Part shown: positions 52,567 to 63,897 of the stretch, piece after piece
How positions within the stretch are numbered: position 1 is the stretch's first letter
Layout of the letters: every line of letters starts with the position of its first letter
NCBI GenBank assembly: GCA_030066685.1
Contig: JASJBF010000003.1
Span: forward strand, 234,790 to 298,789
Length of the DNA: 64,000 nt
Direction: 5' to 3'
Source: Kiloniellales bacterium
Lineage (GTDB): Bacteria > Pseudomonadota > Alphaproteobacteria > Kiloniellales > JAKSBE01
Translations under genes and position numbers: made by a program
Notes under the pieces: model-generated
What the model was told of the DNA's origin: nothing
The model's input: the letters and a program-made list of their open reading frames with translations, nothing else
Databases searched by the model: none

Positions 52567-53356
52567 GTGCCCAGAACCGACGCCCTTTCCCGTCTACAAG
52601 GCACCGGCCGCTTCGCGCTGGAGCTGGAGGCCGTCAGCCGCCACTTCGGTGCGCTGGTGGCCCTGGCGGACATCAACCTCACCGTCGAGGCGGGAGAGCG
52701 GCGCGCGGTTCTGGGATCGAACGGCGCGGGCAAGACCACGCTGTTCAACGCGATCACCGGCGACTTCCCGCCGACCACCGGTCGCGTGCGGCTCTTCGGC
52801 GAGGACGTGACGGATCTGCCGGTCCACGAGCGGATCCGTCGCGGCCTGCGCCGGACCTACCAGATCTCGCTGCTCTTCGACGGGCTGAGCGTGATCGAGA
52901 ACATCTACCTAGCCTGCCGGGGGGTGGGCCGCCGGCGCTTCTCGCTGCGTCGCCCGGCGCCCGCCGACAGCGCGATGCAAATGGCCGAGACCTTGCTTGA
53001 GGCCGTGCACCTCGACGACGCACGGGACCTGCAGGTCGCGACTCTGAGCCACGGCCAGCAGCGCCAGCTCGAGATCGCGCTGGCCCTGGCCGGAGCACCA
53101 CGCCTGATCCTCCTGGACGAGCCGGCGGCGGGCCTCTCGCCGGCGGAACGCGCCGAGCTGATCGAGATCCTCCAGGCCCTGCCCGAGCACATCGGCTACA
53201 TCATCATCGAGCACGACATGGACGTGGCGTTGCGGGTCGCCGAGCGGGTCACGATGCTGCACAACGGGCGGATCTTCAAGGAAGGCACGCCCGAGGAGAT
53301 CGAGAACGATCCCGAGGTCCAGGAGCTTTACCTGGGCGAGGGGCAGGAGCGGGCCC

Positions 53357-53364
<8 letters not shown>
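52567..53364 (+). CDS. ABC transporter ATP-binding protein (LivG-like)
   Basis: 265 residues from a GTG at 52567. Walker [17 protein letters not shown] (near residue 47), signature [15 protein letters not shown] (near residue 161), Walker [15 protein letters not shown]-loop [10 protein letters not shown], and the LivG-type loop [20 protein letters not shown]. It would pair with the LivF half of the following fusion protein. The stop overlaps the next start by 8 bases. Confidence 0.92.
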
Positions 53365-55625
<2,261 letters not shown>

Positions 55626-55639
<14 letters not shown>

Positions 55640-56459
55640 GCGAAAGCAGCTGCTGGAGAGGTTTCAGGACATGAAGCGCCGGGGCGAGCCGATCGTCGGC
55701 GGCGGCGCCGGCACCGGCCTCTCCGCGAAGTGCGAGGAGGCGGGCGGGATCGACCTGATCGTGATCTACAACTCCGGGCGCTACCGCATGGCCGGGCGCG
55801 GCTCGCTGTCCGGGCTGATGGCCTACGGCAATGCCAACGAGATCGTCATGGAGATGGCCCGCGAGGTGCTGCCGGTCGCGACCCGGACGCCGGTCCTGGC
55901 CGGGGTCAACGGCACAGATCCCTTCTGCCTCTTCGACCACTACCTGGACCAGGTGAAGGCCATCGGCTTCTCGGGGGTGCAGAACTTCCCGACCGTCGGC
56001 CTGATCGACGGCACTTTCCGCGCCAATCTTGAAGAGACGGGCATGTCCTACGGCCAGGAGGTCGACCTGATCCGCCTGGCCCGCCAGAAGGACCTGCTGA
56101 CCACGCCCTACGTCTTCAACGAGGACGACGCAGCGGCCATGGCCGAGGCCGGCGCCGACATCGTGGTCTGCCACCTGGGCCTGACCACCGGCGGCGCGAT
56201 CGGCGCCGAGACCGCGCTGAAGCTCGAGGACTGCCCGGCCCTAGTCGAGGCCTGGGCGGCGGCGGCGCTGACGGTCAATCCGAAGATTATCGTGCTGGTC
56301 CACGGCGGGCCGGTCGCCATGCCGGACGACGCCCGCTACGTGCTGGACAACACCGACAACTGCCACGGCTTCTACGGCGCCTCCTCGATGGAGCGGCTGC
56401 CGACCGAGGTGGCCTTGACCGAACAGACCAGGGCCTTCAAGGCCCTGCGAACCGGCTGA
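55626..56459 (+). CDS. PEP-hydrolase-family TIM-barrel protein
   Basis: 277 residues, the usual single-domain length. Begins [20 protein letters not shown], then [20 protein letters not shown] and [58 protein letters not shown] and the C-terminal [15 protein letters not shown]. The family (PF09370-type) is the partner of Tm-1-like proteins; a related enzyme is reported to hydrolyse phosphoenolpyruvate, but the physiological reaction is poorly known. It overlaps the LivF-Tm-1 gene by 14 bases, so the two are translated together and probably form one complex. Confidence 0.88.
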
Positions 56460-56491
56460 AGGCCCGAACAGGCTTAGAGGAGGACGAGACC

Positions 56492-58546
56492 ATGACGAGC
56501 GGCCTCATCGGATCGATCATCCTTTGGCTCATCGCCGCGATCATCCTGATCGTGGTGATCGTCTACCTGCTGAACTGGCTGTACCACCGATCAACCAAGG
56601 AGGTCGCCTTCGTGCGCACCGGCTTTGGCGGCGAGACCGTGGTCATCAACGGGGGCGCGCTGGTCCTGCCCATCGTGCACGAGGTGACCCCGGTCAATCT
56701 CAACGTCGTGCGCATCGCGGTAGCGCGCACGCGGGAGGACGCGGTCATCACCCGGGACCGCATGCGGGTCGACATCGAGGCCGAGTTCTTCGTGCGCGTG
56801 ATCCAGAAGCCGGAGGCCGTGGCTGCCGCCGCCTCGACCCTGGGCCGGCGGACCACCGACCCCGAGGAACTCGCCGACCTGTTGAGCGGCAAGTTCGTCG
56901 GGGCGCTTCGTTCGGTCGCGGCCGAGATGAGCCTAGACGAGATGCACGAAAAGCGCGGCGACTTCGTCGCCACGGTCGAGGAGCGGGCGGCCGGGGCGCT
57001 GGCGCGCAACGGCCTGGAGCTGGAGTCGGCCGCGATCACCGACCTGGACCAGACCAAGCTCGAGTTCTTCGATCCCTCCAACCGCTTCGACGCCGAGGGC
57101 CTGACCCAGCTGATCGAGACCATCGAGGGCCGACGCAGGCTGCGCAACGACATCGAGCAGTCGGCCATGGTCGCGATCCGGACCCGCAACTTGGAGGCCG
57201 AGAAGGAGACCCTGAAGCTGGAGCAGGAGAGCGAGAGCTCGCGCCTGACCCAGGAGCGGGAACTGGAGGCCATGCGCGCCGAGCAGCGGGCCGAGATCCT
57301 GCGCACCCGGGTCGCCCAGGAGGCCGAGGCGGAGAAGTCACGCATCGCCAGCGACCAGGAGACTCGGACCCGCGAGATCGCCCGCCGGCGCGCCCTGGAA
57401 GAAAGCGAGATCAAGGCACAGCAGGAGATCGAGCAGGCCCGGATCGCCCAGGAGCAGGCCCTGGAGCAGGCCCGCATCGCGCGCGAACGGCAGATCCGCC
57501 AGGAACAGATCCAGCAACGCCACGACGTCGAGACCTCGGAGATCGCTGCCGGGGAGGACGTCGAGCGCGCCCGGATCGTTTCGGAGCGGCAACTGCGCGA
57601 GACCCGGATCATCGCGGAGGAGGAGACCGAGACCCGCGAGATCGCCCGGGGCCAGGAGATCGAGACCGCCAAGATCTCGGCCCAGAAGGCCATCGAGTCG
57701 GCGCGGGTGGCCCAGGAGCAGGCGCTCGACAAGGCGCGGATCGAGCGCGACCGGCTGCTGCGCTCGCAGCAGATCGCCCAGCGCCAGTCCATCGACGAGG
57801 CCGAGATCTCGGCGCGGGAAGAGGTTGAGCGGGCCCGCATCGCCTCGGACCGCGGTCTGGAGGAGGCGCGGATCCTCCAGGACCGCGACCTCAAGCGCCT
57901 CGAGGTCGACCGGGCCCAGGCCCTGGAGCTGGCCGAGATCGAGCGCCAGATCGCGGTCTTGCGCAAGGAGTCGGAGCAGGCCGAGGCCCGGGTCGAGACC
58001 GAGGCTGCCCGCGCCCGTGCCACGGAAGCGGAGGAGAAGGTCGCGACCACCCGCGAGACCGAAATCGCCGAGCGCATCGCCGCGGTCGACCGGCTGATCG
58101 CCGCTAAGGACGCCGACACCGCAAAGATCGCGGCCGAGGCGGATAAGGTTACAGCCGCCGTGGCGGCGGAGGCACAGCGCCTGCGCAACGAGGCCGAGAA
58201 CATCCTCAGCGAGGACGCCCGCGCGGCGATGCTGCGGTCCAAGATGATCGACCGCCTGGAAGGCATCGTGCGCGAGAGCGTGCGGCCGATGGAGCGGATC
58301 GAGGGCATCAAGATCCTGCACGTTGACGGCCTTGGCGGCGGCGGCGGCGGTGCCCGCACGCCGACCGACGAGGTCATCGAGAGCGCGCTGCGCTACCGCG
58401 CCCAGGCGCCCCTGATCGACGAGATGATGAAGGAGATCGGGGTCGAGAACCCCAACGTCGCCCGGATGGGCGACATCTTCCGCTCGGCCCGGGACGCCCA
58501 GAGCATCGCCAAGGAGACCAAGGGCGCGAAGAAGAAGGACGACTAG
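56492..58546 (+). CDS. Flotillin-like SPFH membrane protein with long coiled coil
   Basis: 684 residues. One N-terminal membrane segment (IIAAIILIVVIVYLLNWLYH, about 7-32), then an SPFH/band-7 domain about 33-215 (VAFVRTGFGGETVVINGGALVLPIVHEVTPVNLNVVRI), then a very long charged helix about 200-570 with a recurring ARI-x-QERxL / EIARR pattern (IEQARIAQEQALEQARIARE, RLEVDRAQALELAEIERQI). The C-terminal 90 residues are poorly ordered. It resembles the YqiK/flotillin group that shapes membrane microdomains. Its place inside a transporter operon suggests a scaffold for the transporter or Tm-1 complex; inference. Confidence 0.85.
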   Translation: MTSGLIGSIILWLIAAIILIVVIVYLLNWLYHRSTKEVAFVRTGFGGETVVINGGALVLPIVHEVTPVNLNVVRIAVARTREDAVITRDRMRVDIEAEFFVRVIQKPEAVAAAASTLGRRTTDPEELADLLSGKFVGALRSVAAEMSLDEMHEKRGDFVATVEERAAGALARNGLELESAAITDLDQTKLEFFDPSNRFDAEGLTQLIETIEGRRRLRNDIEQSAMVAIRTRNLEAEKETLKLEQESESSRLTQERELEAMRAEQRAEILRTRVAQEAEAEKSRIASDQETRTREIARRRALEESEIKAQQEIEQARIAQEQALEQARIARERQIRQEQIQQRHDVETSEIAAGEDVERARIVSERQLRETRIIAEEETETREIARGQEIETAKISAQKAIESARVAQEQALDKARIERDRLLRSQQIAQRQSIDEAEISAREEVERARIASDRGLEEARILQDRDLKRLEVDRAQALELAEIERQIAVLRKESEQAEARVETEAARARATEAEEKVATTRETEIAERIAAVDRLIAAKDADTAKIAAEADKVTAAVAAEAQRLRNEAENILSEDARAAMLRSKMIDRLEGIVRESVRPMERIEGIKILHVDGLGGGGGGARTPTDEVIESALRYRAQAPLIDEMMKEIGVENPNVARMGDIFRSARDAQSIAKETKGAKKKDD

Positions 58547-58548
58547 GG

Positions 58549-58986
58549 GTGGCGCAGGTCTACACCTCCTCGGTGATCGGCGCGCCGGCCGAGCGGGTCT
58601 GGGCGGTCATCCGGGACTTCAACGGCCTGCCGGACTGGCACCCGGCGATCGCCGAGAGCCGGATCGAAGGCGGCGCCCCGGCCGACCAGGTCGGCTGCGT
58701 CCGCGCCTTCCGGCTGAAGGACGGCGGCTACATCCGGGAGCGCCTGCTGGCGCTCTCAGACTACGACTACAGCTGCACCTATTCGATCCTGGAAAGCCCG
58801 ATGGGCGTGGAGAACTACGTCGCGACCCTGAAGCTGACTCCCATCACCGACGGCGGGCGCAGCTTCGCCGAGTGGTCGGCTGAGTTCGACTGTCCGCCGG
58901 AGCGCGAAGCGGAGCTGGTCGCCCTGGTTGGCCGGGAGGTCTTTCAGGGCGGCTTCGACTCCCTGAAAAGCCGCTTCGGAAGCTGA
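58549..58986 (+). CDS. SRPBCC family small-ligand-binding protein
   Basis: 145 residues from a GTG 2 bases after the flotillin stop. The helix-grip SRPBCC fold is visible: VIGAPAERVWAVIRDFNGLP, WHPAIAESRIEGG, the beta strand ERLLALSDYDYSCTYSILES and the C-terminal helix FQGGFDSLKSRF. Such proteins bind hydrophobic ligands or act as aromatase/cyclase-like enzymes. About half of its residues match the N-terminal domain of the next gene's product, so the two arose by tandem duplication. Confidence 0.85.
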   Translation: MAQVYTSSVIGAPAERVWAVIRDFNGLPDWHPAIAESRIEGGAPADQVGCVRAFRLKDGGYIRERLLALSDYDYSCTYSILESPMGVENYVATLKLTPITDGGRSFAEWSAEFDCPPEREAELVALVGREVFQGGFDSLKSRFGS

Positions 58987-58987
58987 C

Positions 58988-60466
58988 ATGGTCTCGGTCC
59001 GCCGCAGCACCGTCATCGACGCTCCGATCGCGGCGGTCTGGGAGGTCCTGCGCGACTTCAACGGTCACGACCGCTGGCATCCCGCGGTCGATCGCAGCCG
59101 GGTCGAGGACGGCCGGCGCAGCGACCAGGTCGGCGCCGTGCGCGACTTCGTGCTGACCGGCGGCGAGCGCCTGCGCGAACGGCTGCTGGCGCTCTCCGAC
59201 CGGGACCACAGCTTCCGCTACAGCATCGTCGAAAGCGAGGTGCCGCTGCTGAACTACGTCGCCGAGGTCACCCTGAAGCCGGTCACCGACGGCGACCGGA
59301 CCTTCTGGTCCTGGAGCTCGCGCTTCGAGACGCCCGCCGGCCGCGAGCGGGAGCTGGCGACGCTCGTGGCCGAGGGCGTCTACGAGGCCGCCTTCGCGGC
59401 GATCCGTGACCGGGTCGAAGGCCGCGGCGGAAGCCTCGTGGCCCAAGCGGTTGCACCGGCGAGTGGGGGTGCGATCGAGGGTCTGGCGATGGTGATCGAC
59501 CGCCACGGCGGACCCGAGGAACTACACCCAGCGCCTGTTGCCGCGCCGCCTCCGGGGCCCGGCCAGGTCCGCCTGCGCCAGACCGCGATCGGCGTCAACT
59601 TCATCGATGTCTACTGCCGGACCGGCTATTTCGACCTGGTGACGCCGCCGGGTGCGCTGGGCATGGAGGCGGCCGGCGTGGTGATCGACGTCGGCGCGGG
59701 CGTGAGCCACCTCTCCCCGGGTCAGCGGGTCGCCTACGCTTGCCCGCCGGTCGGCGCCTATGTGACCCGGCGCACGATGGAGGCGGCGCTGGTCGTACCT
59801 CTTCCGGAAAGCATCGACGACGAGACCGCGGCCGCCGGGCTGCTCAAGGGCATGACCGCCGAGTTCCTGCTGCACCGCGTGCATCCGGTCCGGCGCGGTG
59901 AGACGGCCCTTGTCTATGCGCCGGCCGGTGGGGTCGGCCGCCTGCTCTGCCAGTGGGCCAAGCACCTCGGCGCCACGGTGATCGGGGCCACGTCCAGCGA
60001 GGCCAAGGCGCGCCTCGCCCGGGCCGCCGGCGCCGACCACGTCATCCTTCCGGGCGCGGAAAGTCTGGAGGCCCAGGTCCGCGCGCGGACCGGGGGGCGC
60101 GGCGCCGATGTGATCTACGATGCCGTCGGCCGGGACAGCTTTGCCCATTCGGTCGCGGCACTGGCCAACCGCGGGCACCTGGTCAGCTTCGGTCAGGCCT
60201 CCGGCGATATCGGTGCCTGGGACATCGGGTCCCTGGCGTCCAACTCGGCGACGATCTCGCGCCCGAACTTCGGCCACTATACCGACACGCCGGAAAAGGT
60301 CGCCGCGATCACCGCCCGGCTTTTCGAGGCGATCGAGCGGCGCATCCTCTCGATCGAGGTCGGCCGCCGCTATCCCCTGACCGAGGCGGCGGCGGCCCAC
60401 CGTGCCCTGGAGGGACGCGAAACCACCGCCTCTATAATTCTCTTACCCGAGGAGAGCGCCGGATGA
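58988..60466 (+). CDS. SRPBCC domain fused to zeta-crystallin-type quinone oxidoreductase
   Basis: 492 residues. Residues 1-140 are a second SRPBCC domain (WEVLRDFNGHDRWHPAVDRS, LRERLLALSDRDHSFRYSIV). Residues 165-490 are a medium-chain quinone oxidoreductase: RLRQTAIGVNFIDVYCRTGY, GMEAAGVVIDVGAGV, the NADPH motif VYAPAGGVGRLLCQWAKHLG, and the C-terminal RYPLTEAAAAHRALEGRET. There is no zinc-binding Cys set, as in zeta-crystallin QORs. This order of fusion is unusual; no frameshift is needed. It could present a bound ligand to the reductase. Follows its SRPBCC neighbour by 1 base. Confidence 0.85.
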   Translation: MVSVRRSTVIDAPIAAVWEVLRDFNGHDRWHPAVDRSRVEDGRRSDQVGAVRDFVLTGGERLRERLLALSDRDHSFRYSIVESEVPLLNYVAEVTLKPVTDGDRTFWSWSSRFETPAGRERELATLVAEGVYEAAFAAIRDRVEGRGGSLVAQAVAPASGGAIEGLAMVIDRHGGPEELHPAPVAAPPPGPGQVRLRQTAIGVNFIDVYCRTGYFDLVTPPGALGMEAAGVVIDVGAGVSHLSPGQRVAYACPPVGAYVTRRTMEAALVVPLPESIDDETAAAGLLKGMTAEFLLHRVHPVRRGETALVYAPAGGVGRLLCQWAKHLGATVIGATSSEAKARLARAAGADHVILPGAESLEAQVRARTGGRGADVIYDAVGRDSFAHSVAALANRGHLVSFGQASGDIGAWDIGSLASNSATISRPNFGHYTDTPEKVAAITARLFEAIERRILSIEVGRRYPLTEAAAAHRALEGRETTASIILLPEESAG

Positions 60467-61329
60467 AGCTGGCCGTATTCGATTGGCAAGGCGGCCGCCA
60501 TCTCGGCCGGATCGCGGAGGGCGAGGGAACGGTGCAGCGGTTCGATCTCCCGGCCGGCAGCGCTGGGGAAGAAGGCGTCGCGGCACTGATCGGCCGCGAC
60601 CTTCCGACAGCCGCCGAAACCTTGCCGCTGGCGGACGTCGTCCTGCAGGCGCCGATCCCGCGGCCGCGCCGCAACGTCTTCTGCGTCGGCAAGAACTACC
60701 ACGCCCATGCCCGGGAGTTCGCCGCCTCCGGCTTCGACAGCTCGGCCGCGAAGGGCGAGGTGCCTGAGGTGCCGATCGTCTTCTCCAAGCTGCCGGACGC
60801 GGTGGTCGGCCCCGGCGCCCCGATCCGGATCGATGCCGCCGTGTCGAGCGCGATCGACTACGAGGCCGAGCTGGCGGTCATCATCGGCAAGGCCGGACGC
60901 AACATACCGGCGGCGGAGGCCCTGTCCCACGTCTGGGGCTACACCATCGTCAACGACGTGACCGCCCGCGACCTTCAGGGCCGGCACAGCCAGTGGCTGA
61001 TCGGCAAGTCCCAGGACAGCTTCTGCCCCATGGGTCCCTGGGCCGTGACCGCCGAGGAGATCGACCTCGCCGACACTTCGCTTCGCTGCTGGGTCAACGG
61101 TGAGCTGCGCCAGGAGTCCAACACCGGGCTCCTGATCTTCGACGTGCCGACGATCGTCGCGGCGATCTCCAACGGCATCACCCTGCTGCCGGGCGACGTG
61201 ATCGCGACCGGCACCCCGGCCGGTGTCGGGATCGGCTTCACGCCGCCGAAGTACTTGCGGCCCGGCGACCGGGTCCGGGTCGAGATCGGCGGCATCGGCA
61301 CCCTGGAGAACCCAGTGGAGGCGGTCTAG
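60463..61329 (+). CDS. Fumarylacetoacetate hydrolase family protein
   Basis: 288 residues. The FAH fold is clear: NVFCVGKNYHAHAREFAASGF near residue 68, IVFSKLPDAVVGPGAPI, the metal-binding acidic motif SSAIDYEAELAVIIGKAG, YTIVNDVTARDLQGRHSQW, and the C-terminal GDVIATGTPAGVGIGF. Members cleave or decarboxylate 1,3-diketo acids, or hydrate and isomerise ring-cleavage products of aromatics. It overlaps the QOR fusion by 4 bases. The reaction is not fixed by sequence. Confidence 0.9.
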   Translation: MKLAVFDWQGGRHLGRIAEGEGTVQRFDLPAGSAGEEGVAALIGRDLPTAAETLPLADVVLQAPIPRPRRNVFCVGKNYHAHAREFAASGFDSSAAKGEVPEVPIVFSKLPDAVVGPGAPIRIDAAVSSAIDYEAELAVIIGKAGRNIPAAEALSHVWGYTIVNDVTARDLQGRHSQWLIGKSQDSFCPMGPWAVTAEEIDLADTSLRCWVNGELRQESNTGLLIFDVPTIVAAISNGITLLPGDVIATGTPAGVGIGFTPPKYLRPGDRVRVEIGGIGTLENPVEAV

Positions 61330-61353
61330 TGCTCACGTGCACAATTCGGAGAG

Positions 61354-61486
61354 CCACCCGCACCCTAGCCCTCCCCCATCGAGGGGGAGGGAGTAGTGAG
61401 CTGATCCGCCTAGAGAATCCCCTCCCCCCTTGTGGGGCGCGTACGCGCGGCGCTGCGCGCGGGTTAGGGAGGGGGGTGTCACTGGC
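61354..61486. repeat. CCCTCCCCCATC-type inverted repeat, second copy
   Basis: A palindromic element related to the one at 8583-8694: it contains the hairpin CCCTCCCCCATCGAGGGGGAGGG (61369-61391 approximately) and, about 60 bases on, CCCCTCCCCCC and GGGAGGGGGG arms. It is inside the gap between the FAH and hydrolase genes, so it may stop or thin transcription within the operon. Confidence 0.7.
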
Positions 61487-61510
61487 AATAACGCTTCTGG
61501 GCACTTGGCC

Positions 61511-62290
61511 ATGACCGACCTCCGGCTCGGCAGCATGGTCATGGAAGATGCCGGCGCCGGCCCCCCGGTGGTCATGGTCCACGGCTTGGGCGGCGGCTCC
61601 AACAGCTTCCAGACCCTGATGGCAGCACTGGCGGGCTACCGGGTGCTGCGCCCCGACCTCCCGGGGGCCGGGCGATCGGCACTGCGGCACGGCCGGCCTG
61701 GGCTCGAAGGTCTGACCGCGGCCCTGCGGGATTGCCTGCGTGCCGCCGGCGTAGACCGCGCCCATTTCGTCGGCCATTCCATGGGGACGCTGCTCTGCCA
61801 GCACCTTGCGGCCGAATCGCCGCAGACTGTCGGCAGCCTGACCCTCTTCGGGGCGATCCTGGAGCCGCCGGCTGCGGCGCGCCAGGCGCTGACGGAGCGG
61901 GCCGCGGCGGCCCGGGCCGAGGGCATGGCAGGGATTGCCGAGGCGGTTTCGACGGGCAGCGTCGCGGCCGCATCCCGGACGGCCAATCCGGTGACGGCGG
62001 CCTTCGTGCGGGAAAGCCTGCTACGGCAGGACCCGACAGGCTATGCTGCCCACTGCGAAGCGCTGAGCGCGGCAGCGGCCGCCGACCACGCGGCGATCCG
62101 CTGCCCGACCCTGCTGATCGCCGGGGAGGCCGACCCGGTCGTGCCGGTCGAGATGGCTCGGCGGCTGCAGGAGCGCATCGCCGGTTCACGGCTGGAGATC
62201 CTCCCGGGGGTCGGCCATTGGATGATGGTGGAGGCGCCGCAGCGCGCCGCCGAACTGCTGCGGGCGCAGGTCGAGGCGACCGCGCTCTGA
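61511..62290 (+). CDS. Alpha/beta hydrolase
   Basis: 259 residues from the ATG at 61511; an upstream in-frame extension runs into the repeat and is rejected. Motifs: oxyanion VVMVHGLGGGSNSF near residue 20, nucleophile elbow VGHSMGTLLCQHLA with Ser near residue 90, acid in IAGEADPVVPVEM and His in LPGVGHWMMVE near the C-terminus. It resembles 3-oxoadipate enol-lactonase-type and haloperoxidase-type hydrolases. It opens the second half of the operon after the repeat; the following amidohydrolase starts 26 bases after its stop. Confidence 0.88.
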   Translation: MTDLRLGSMVMEDAGAGPPVVMVHGLGGGSNSFQTLMAALAGYRVLRPDLPGAGRSALRHGRPGLEGLTAALRDCLRAAGVDRAHFVGHSMGTLLCQHLAAESPQTVGSLTLFGAILEPPAAARQALTERAAAARAEGMAGIAEAVSTGSVAAASRTANPVTAAFVRESLLRQDPTGYAAHCEALSAAAAADHAAIRCPTLLIAGEADPVVPVEMARRLQERIAGSRLEILPGVGHWMMVEAPQRAAELLRAQVEATAL

Positions 62291-62316
62291 TGGCTCAGAG
62301 GAAAGGAGACGGGACC

Positions 62317-63657
62317 ATGGCGGAAGACAGCACCTTCGGCGGCTGGGGCGGAAGCCGTCCCTCCGGCAACGGCGAGTCCGAGATCGTCTTCGGCAACGTC
62401 CGGATTCTCGACGGCAGCGGCGAGCCGCCCTTCGCCGGCGAGGTCACGGTCGTGGGCAGCCGGATCAAGTCGGTCAGCCGCGCCGGCAACGGATATGGTT
62501 GGAGCAGCGGCGGCAGCCAGCGGATCGACGGCCGCGGCATGACCCTCATGCCGGGCCTGATCGACGCCCATCTGCACCTGAGCTGGAACAACGCGCCCGG
62601 CATCGACCCGATCCAGATGATGCCGCTGGAAGAGCACGTCATCAATTGCGTGGAGATGGCGCGCCTGCTGATCGATTCCGGGTTCACCGCCGGCTACGGC
62701 GCGGCGGCGGCCAAGCCGCGGCTCGACGTGGTAATCCGCGATGCGATCAACGCCGGCAAGGTGCCGGGCCCGCGCTACACCGCGGCGGGGCCGGAGCTCA
62801 CCGCGGTCGGCGGGCTGGGCGACGCCACCCTGCCGCACATTCCGCACGAGGGCCTCAATCTGGGGATCGTCGTTTCGGGACCGGAGGACGTCCGCCTGAA
62901 GGTCCGGCAACTGATGAAGTGGGGGGTGGACACCATCAAGATCAACCTCTCAGGGGAAGAGATCACCGGCATGGGGGCGGAGGAGAACCAGTTCTCCGAC
63001 GAGGAGATTGCGATGGCGGTCAACGAGGCCAAGCGCCGCCATCGCCGGGTCGCCGCCCACGCGCGCTCCAAGGAATCGATCAAGAAGTGCGTCCAGTTCG
63101 GGATCGAGATCATCTATCACGCCTCCTTCTCGGACGAGGAGGCCCTCGACATGCTGGAGGCGAACAAGGACGAGCACTTCGTCGCGCCCGGCCTGGCCTG
63201 GCTGATCAACACGGCCCGCAACGCCGGCGACTACGGCATCAAGCCGGGCACGCCGATCACCATCGCCTACGAGCGCGAGCTGGAGAACGCCATCGAGACC
63301 ATGCAGAAGATGCACAAGCGCGGCATTCGGGTGCTGACCGGCGGCGACTATGGCTTCGCCTGGACGCCCCACGGCACCAACGCCAAGGACCTGGAGTACT
63401 TCGTCGACATGGTCGGCTTCACGCCGATGGAGGCGATCCAGGCAGCGACCAAGTACGGCGGCCAGATCATGGGCATGGGCGCGGAGCTTGGACAGGTCCG
63501 CGAGGGCTTCCTGGCCGACCTGCTTTTGGTCGACGGCGATCCCCTGGCCGACGTGCGCGTCCTCCAGGACCACAAGCGCCTGGTCGCGATCATGAAGGAC
63601 GGCAAGTTCCACAAGGCGCCGGAGAACCTGGGCGCGGGCCTGCGTCTGACGGCCTAG
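62317..63657 (+). CDS. Amidohydrolase (imidazolonepropionase/prolidase-like)
   Basis: 446 residues from the ATG at 62317, which has GAAAGGAGACG upstream; an earlier ATG overlapping the hydrolase stop is less likely. Metal ligands of the superfamily are visible: DAHLHLSWN (His-x-His, near residue 85), Lys in TIKINLSG near residue 210, RVAAHARS, IIYHASFSD and GGDYGFAWTPHG with the catalytic Asp. The N-terminal FGNVRILDGSGEPPFAGEVT and C-terminal FLADLLLVDGDPLADV belong to the composite sandwich domain. It hydrolyses an amide or lactam; substrate unknown. Confidence 0.9.
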   Translation: MAEDSTFGGWGGSRPSGNGESEIVFGNVRILDGSGEPPFAGEVTVVGSRIKSVSRAGNGYGWSSGGSQRIDGRGMTLMPGLIDAHLHLSWNNAPGIDPIQMMPLEEHVINCVEMARLLIDSGFTAGYGAAAAKPRLDVVIRDAINAGKVPGPRYTAAGPELTAVGGLGDATLPHIPHEGLNLGIVVSGPEDVRLKVRQLMKWGVDTIKINLSGEEITGMGAEENQFSDEEIAMAVNEAKRRHRRVAAHARSKESIKKCVQFGIEIIYHASFSDEEALDMLEANKDEHFVAPGLAWLINTARNAGDYGIKPGTPITIAYERELENAIETMQKMHKRGIRVLTGGDYGFAWTPHGTNAKDLEYFVDMVGFTPMEAIQAATKYGGQIMGMGAELGQVREGFLADLLLVDGDPLADVRVLQDHKRLVAIMKDGKFHKAPENLGAGLRLTA

Positions 63658-63897
63658 GCAGGAGGGCAGGAGTTCGGAGCGGCGCCGGCCGGGCGCCGGC
63701 GCGAGGGCGTCGGACCGACCTACCAACCGATCACCAAGTTCAGTTCTTGACCGGGCTGTGCTAAACGTCATGGCAGCTGCCCGGCCCTGTCTGGAAGATG
63801 CTGACCGGAGACGCGTAGCATCCGGGCCCACGTCGTGTTCGGCGTCGGGGGGAAGGCCGGGACTGCATGCGTTGGAGGCCGTCGCGCAGTCGAAGCC

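Noticed and set aside
57200..57950. Possible DNA repeat array or CRISPR
   Set aside because: The periodicity is at the protein level (charged coiled-coil repeats), with no identical repeats or constant spacers.
56563..58377. 604-residue minus-strand frame, Ser/Arg/Ala-rich
   Set aside because: Mirror of the flotillin coiled coil; the repeats reflect the heptad codons of the true gene.
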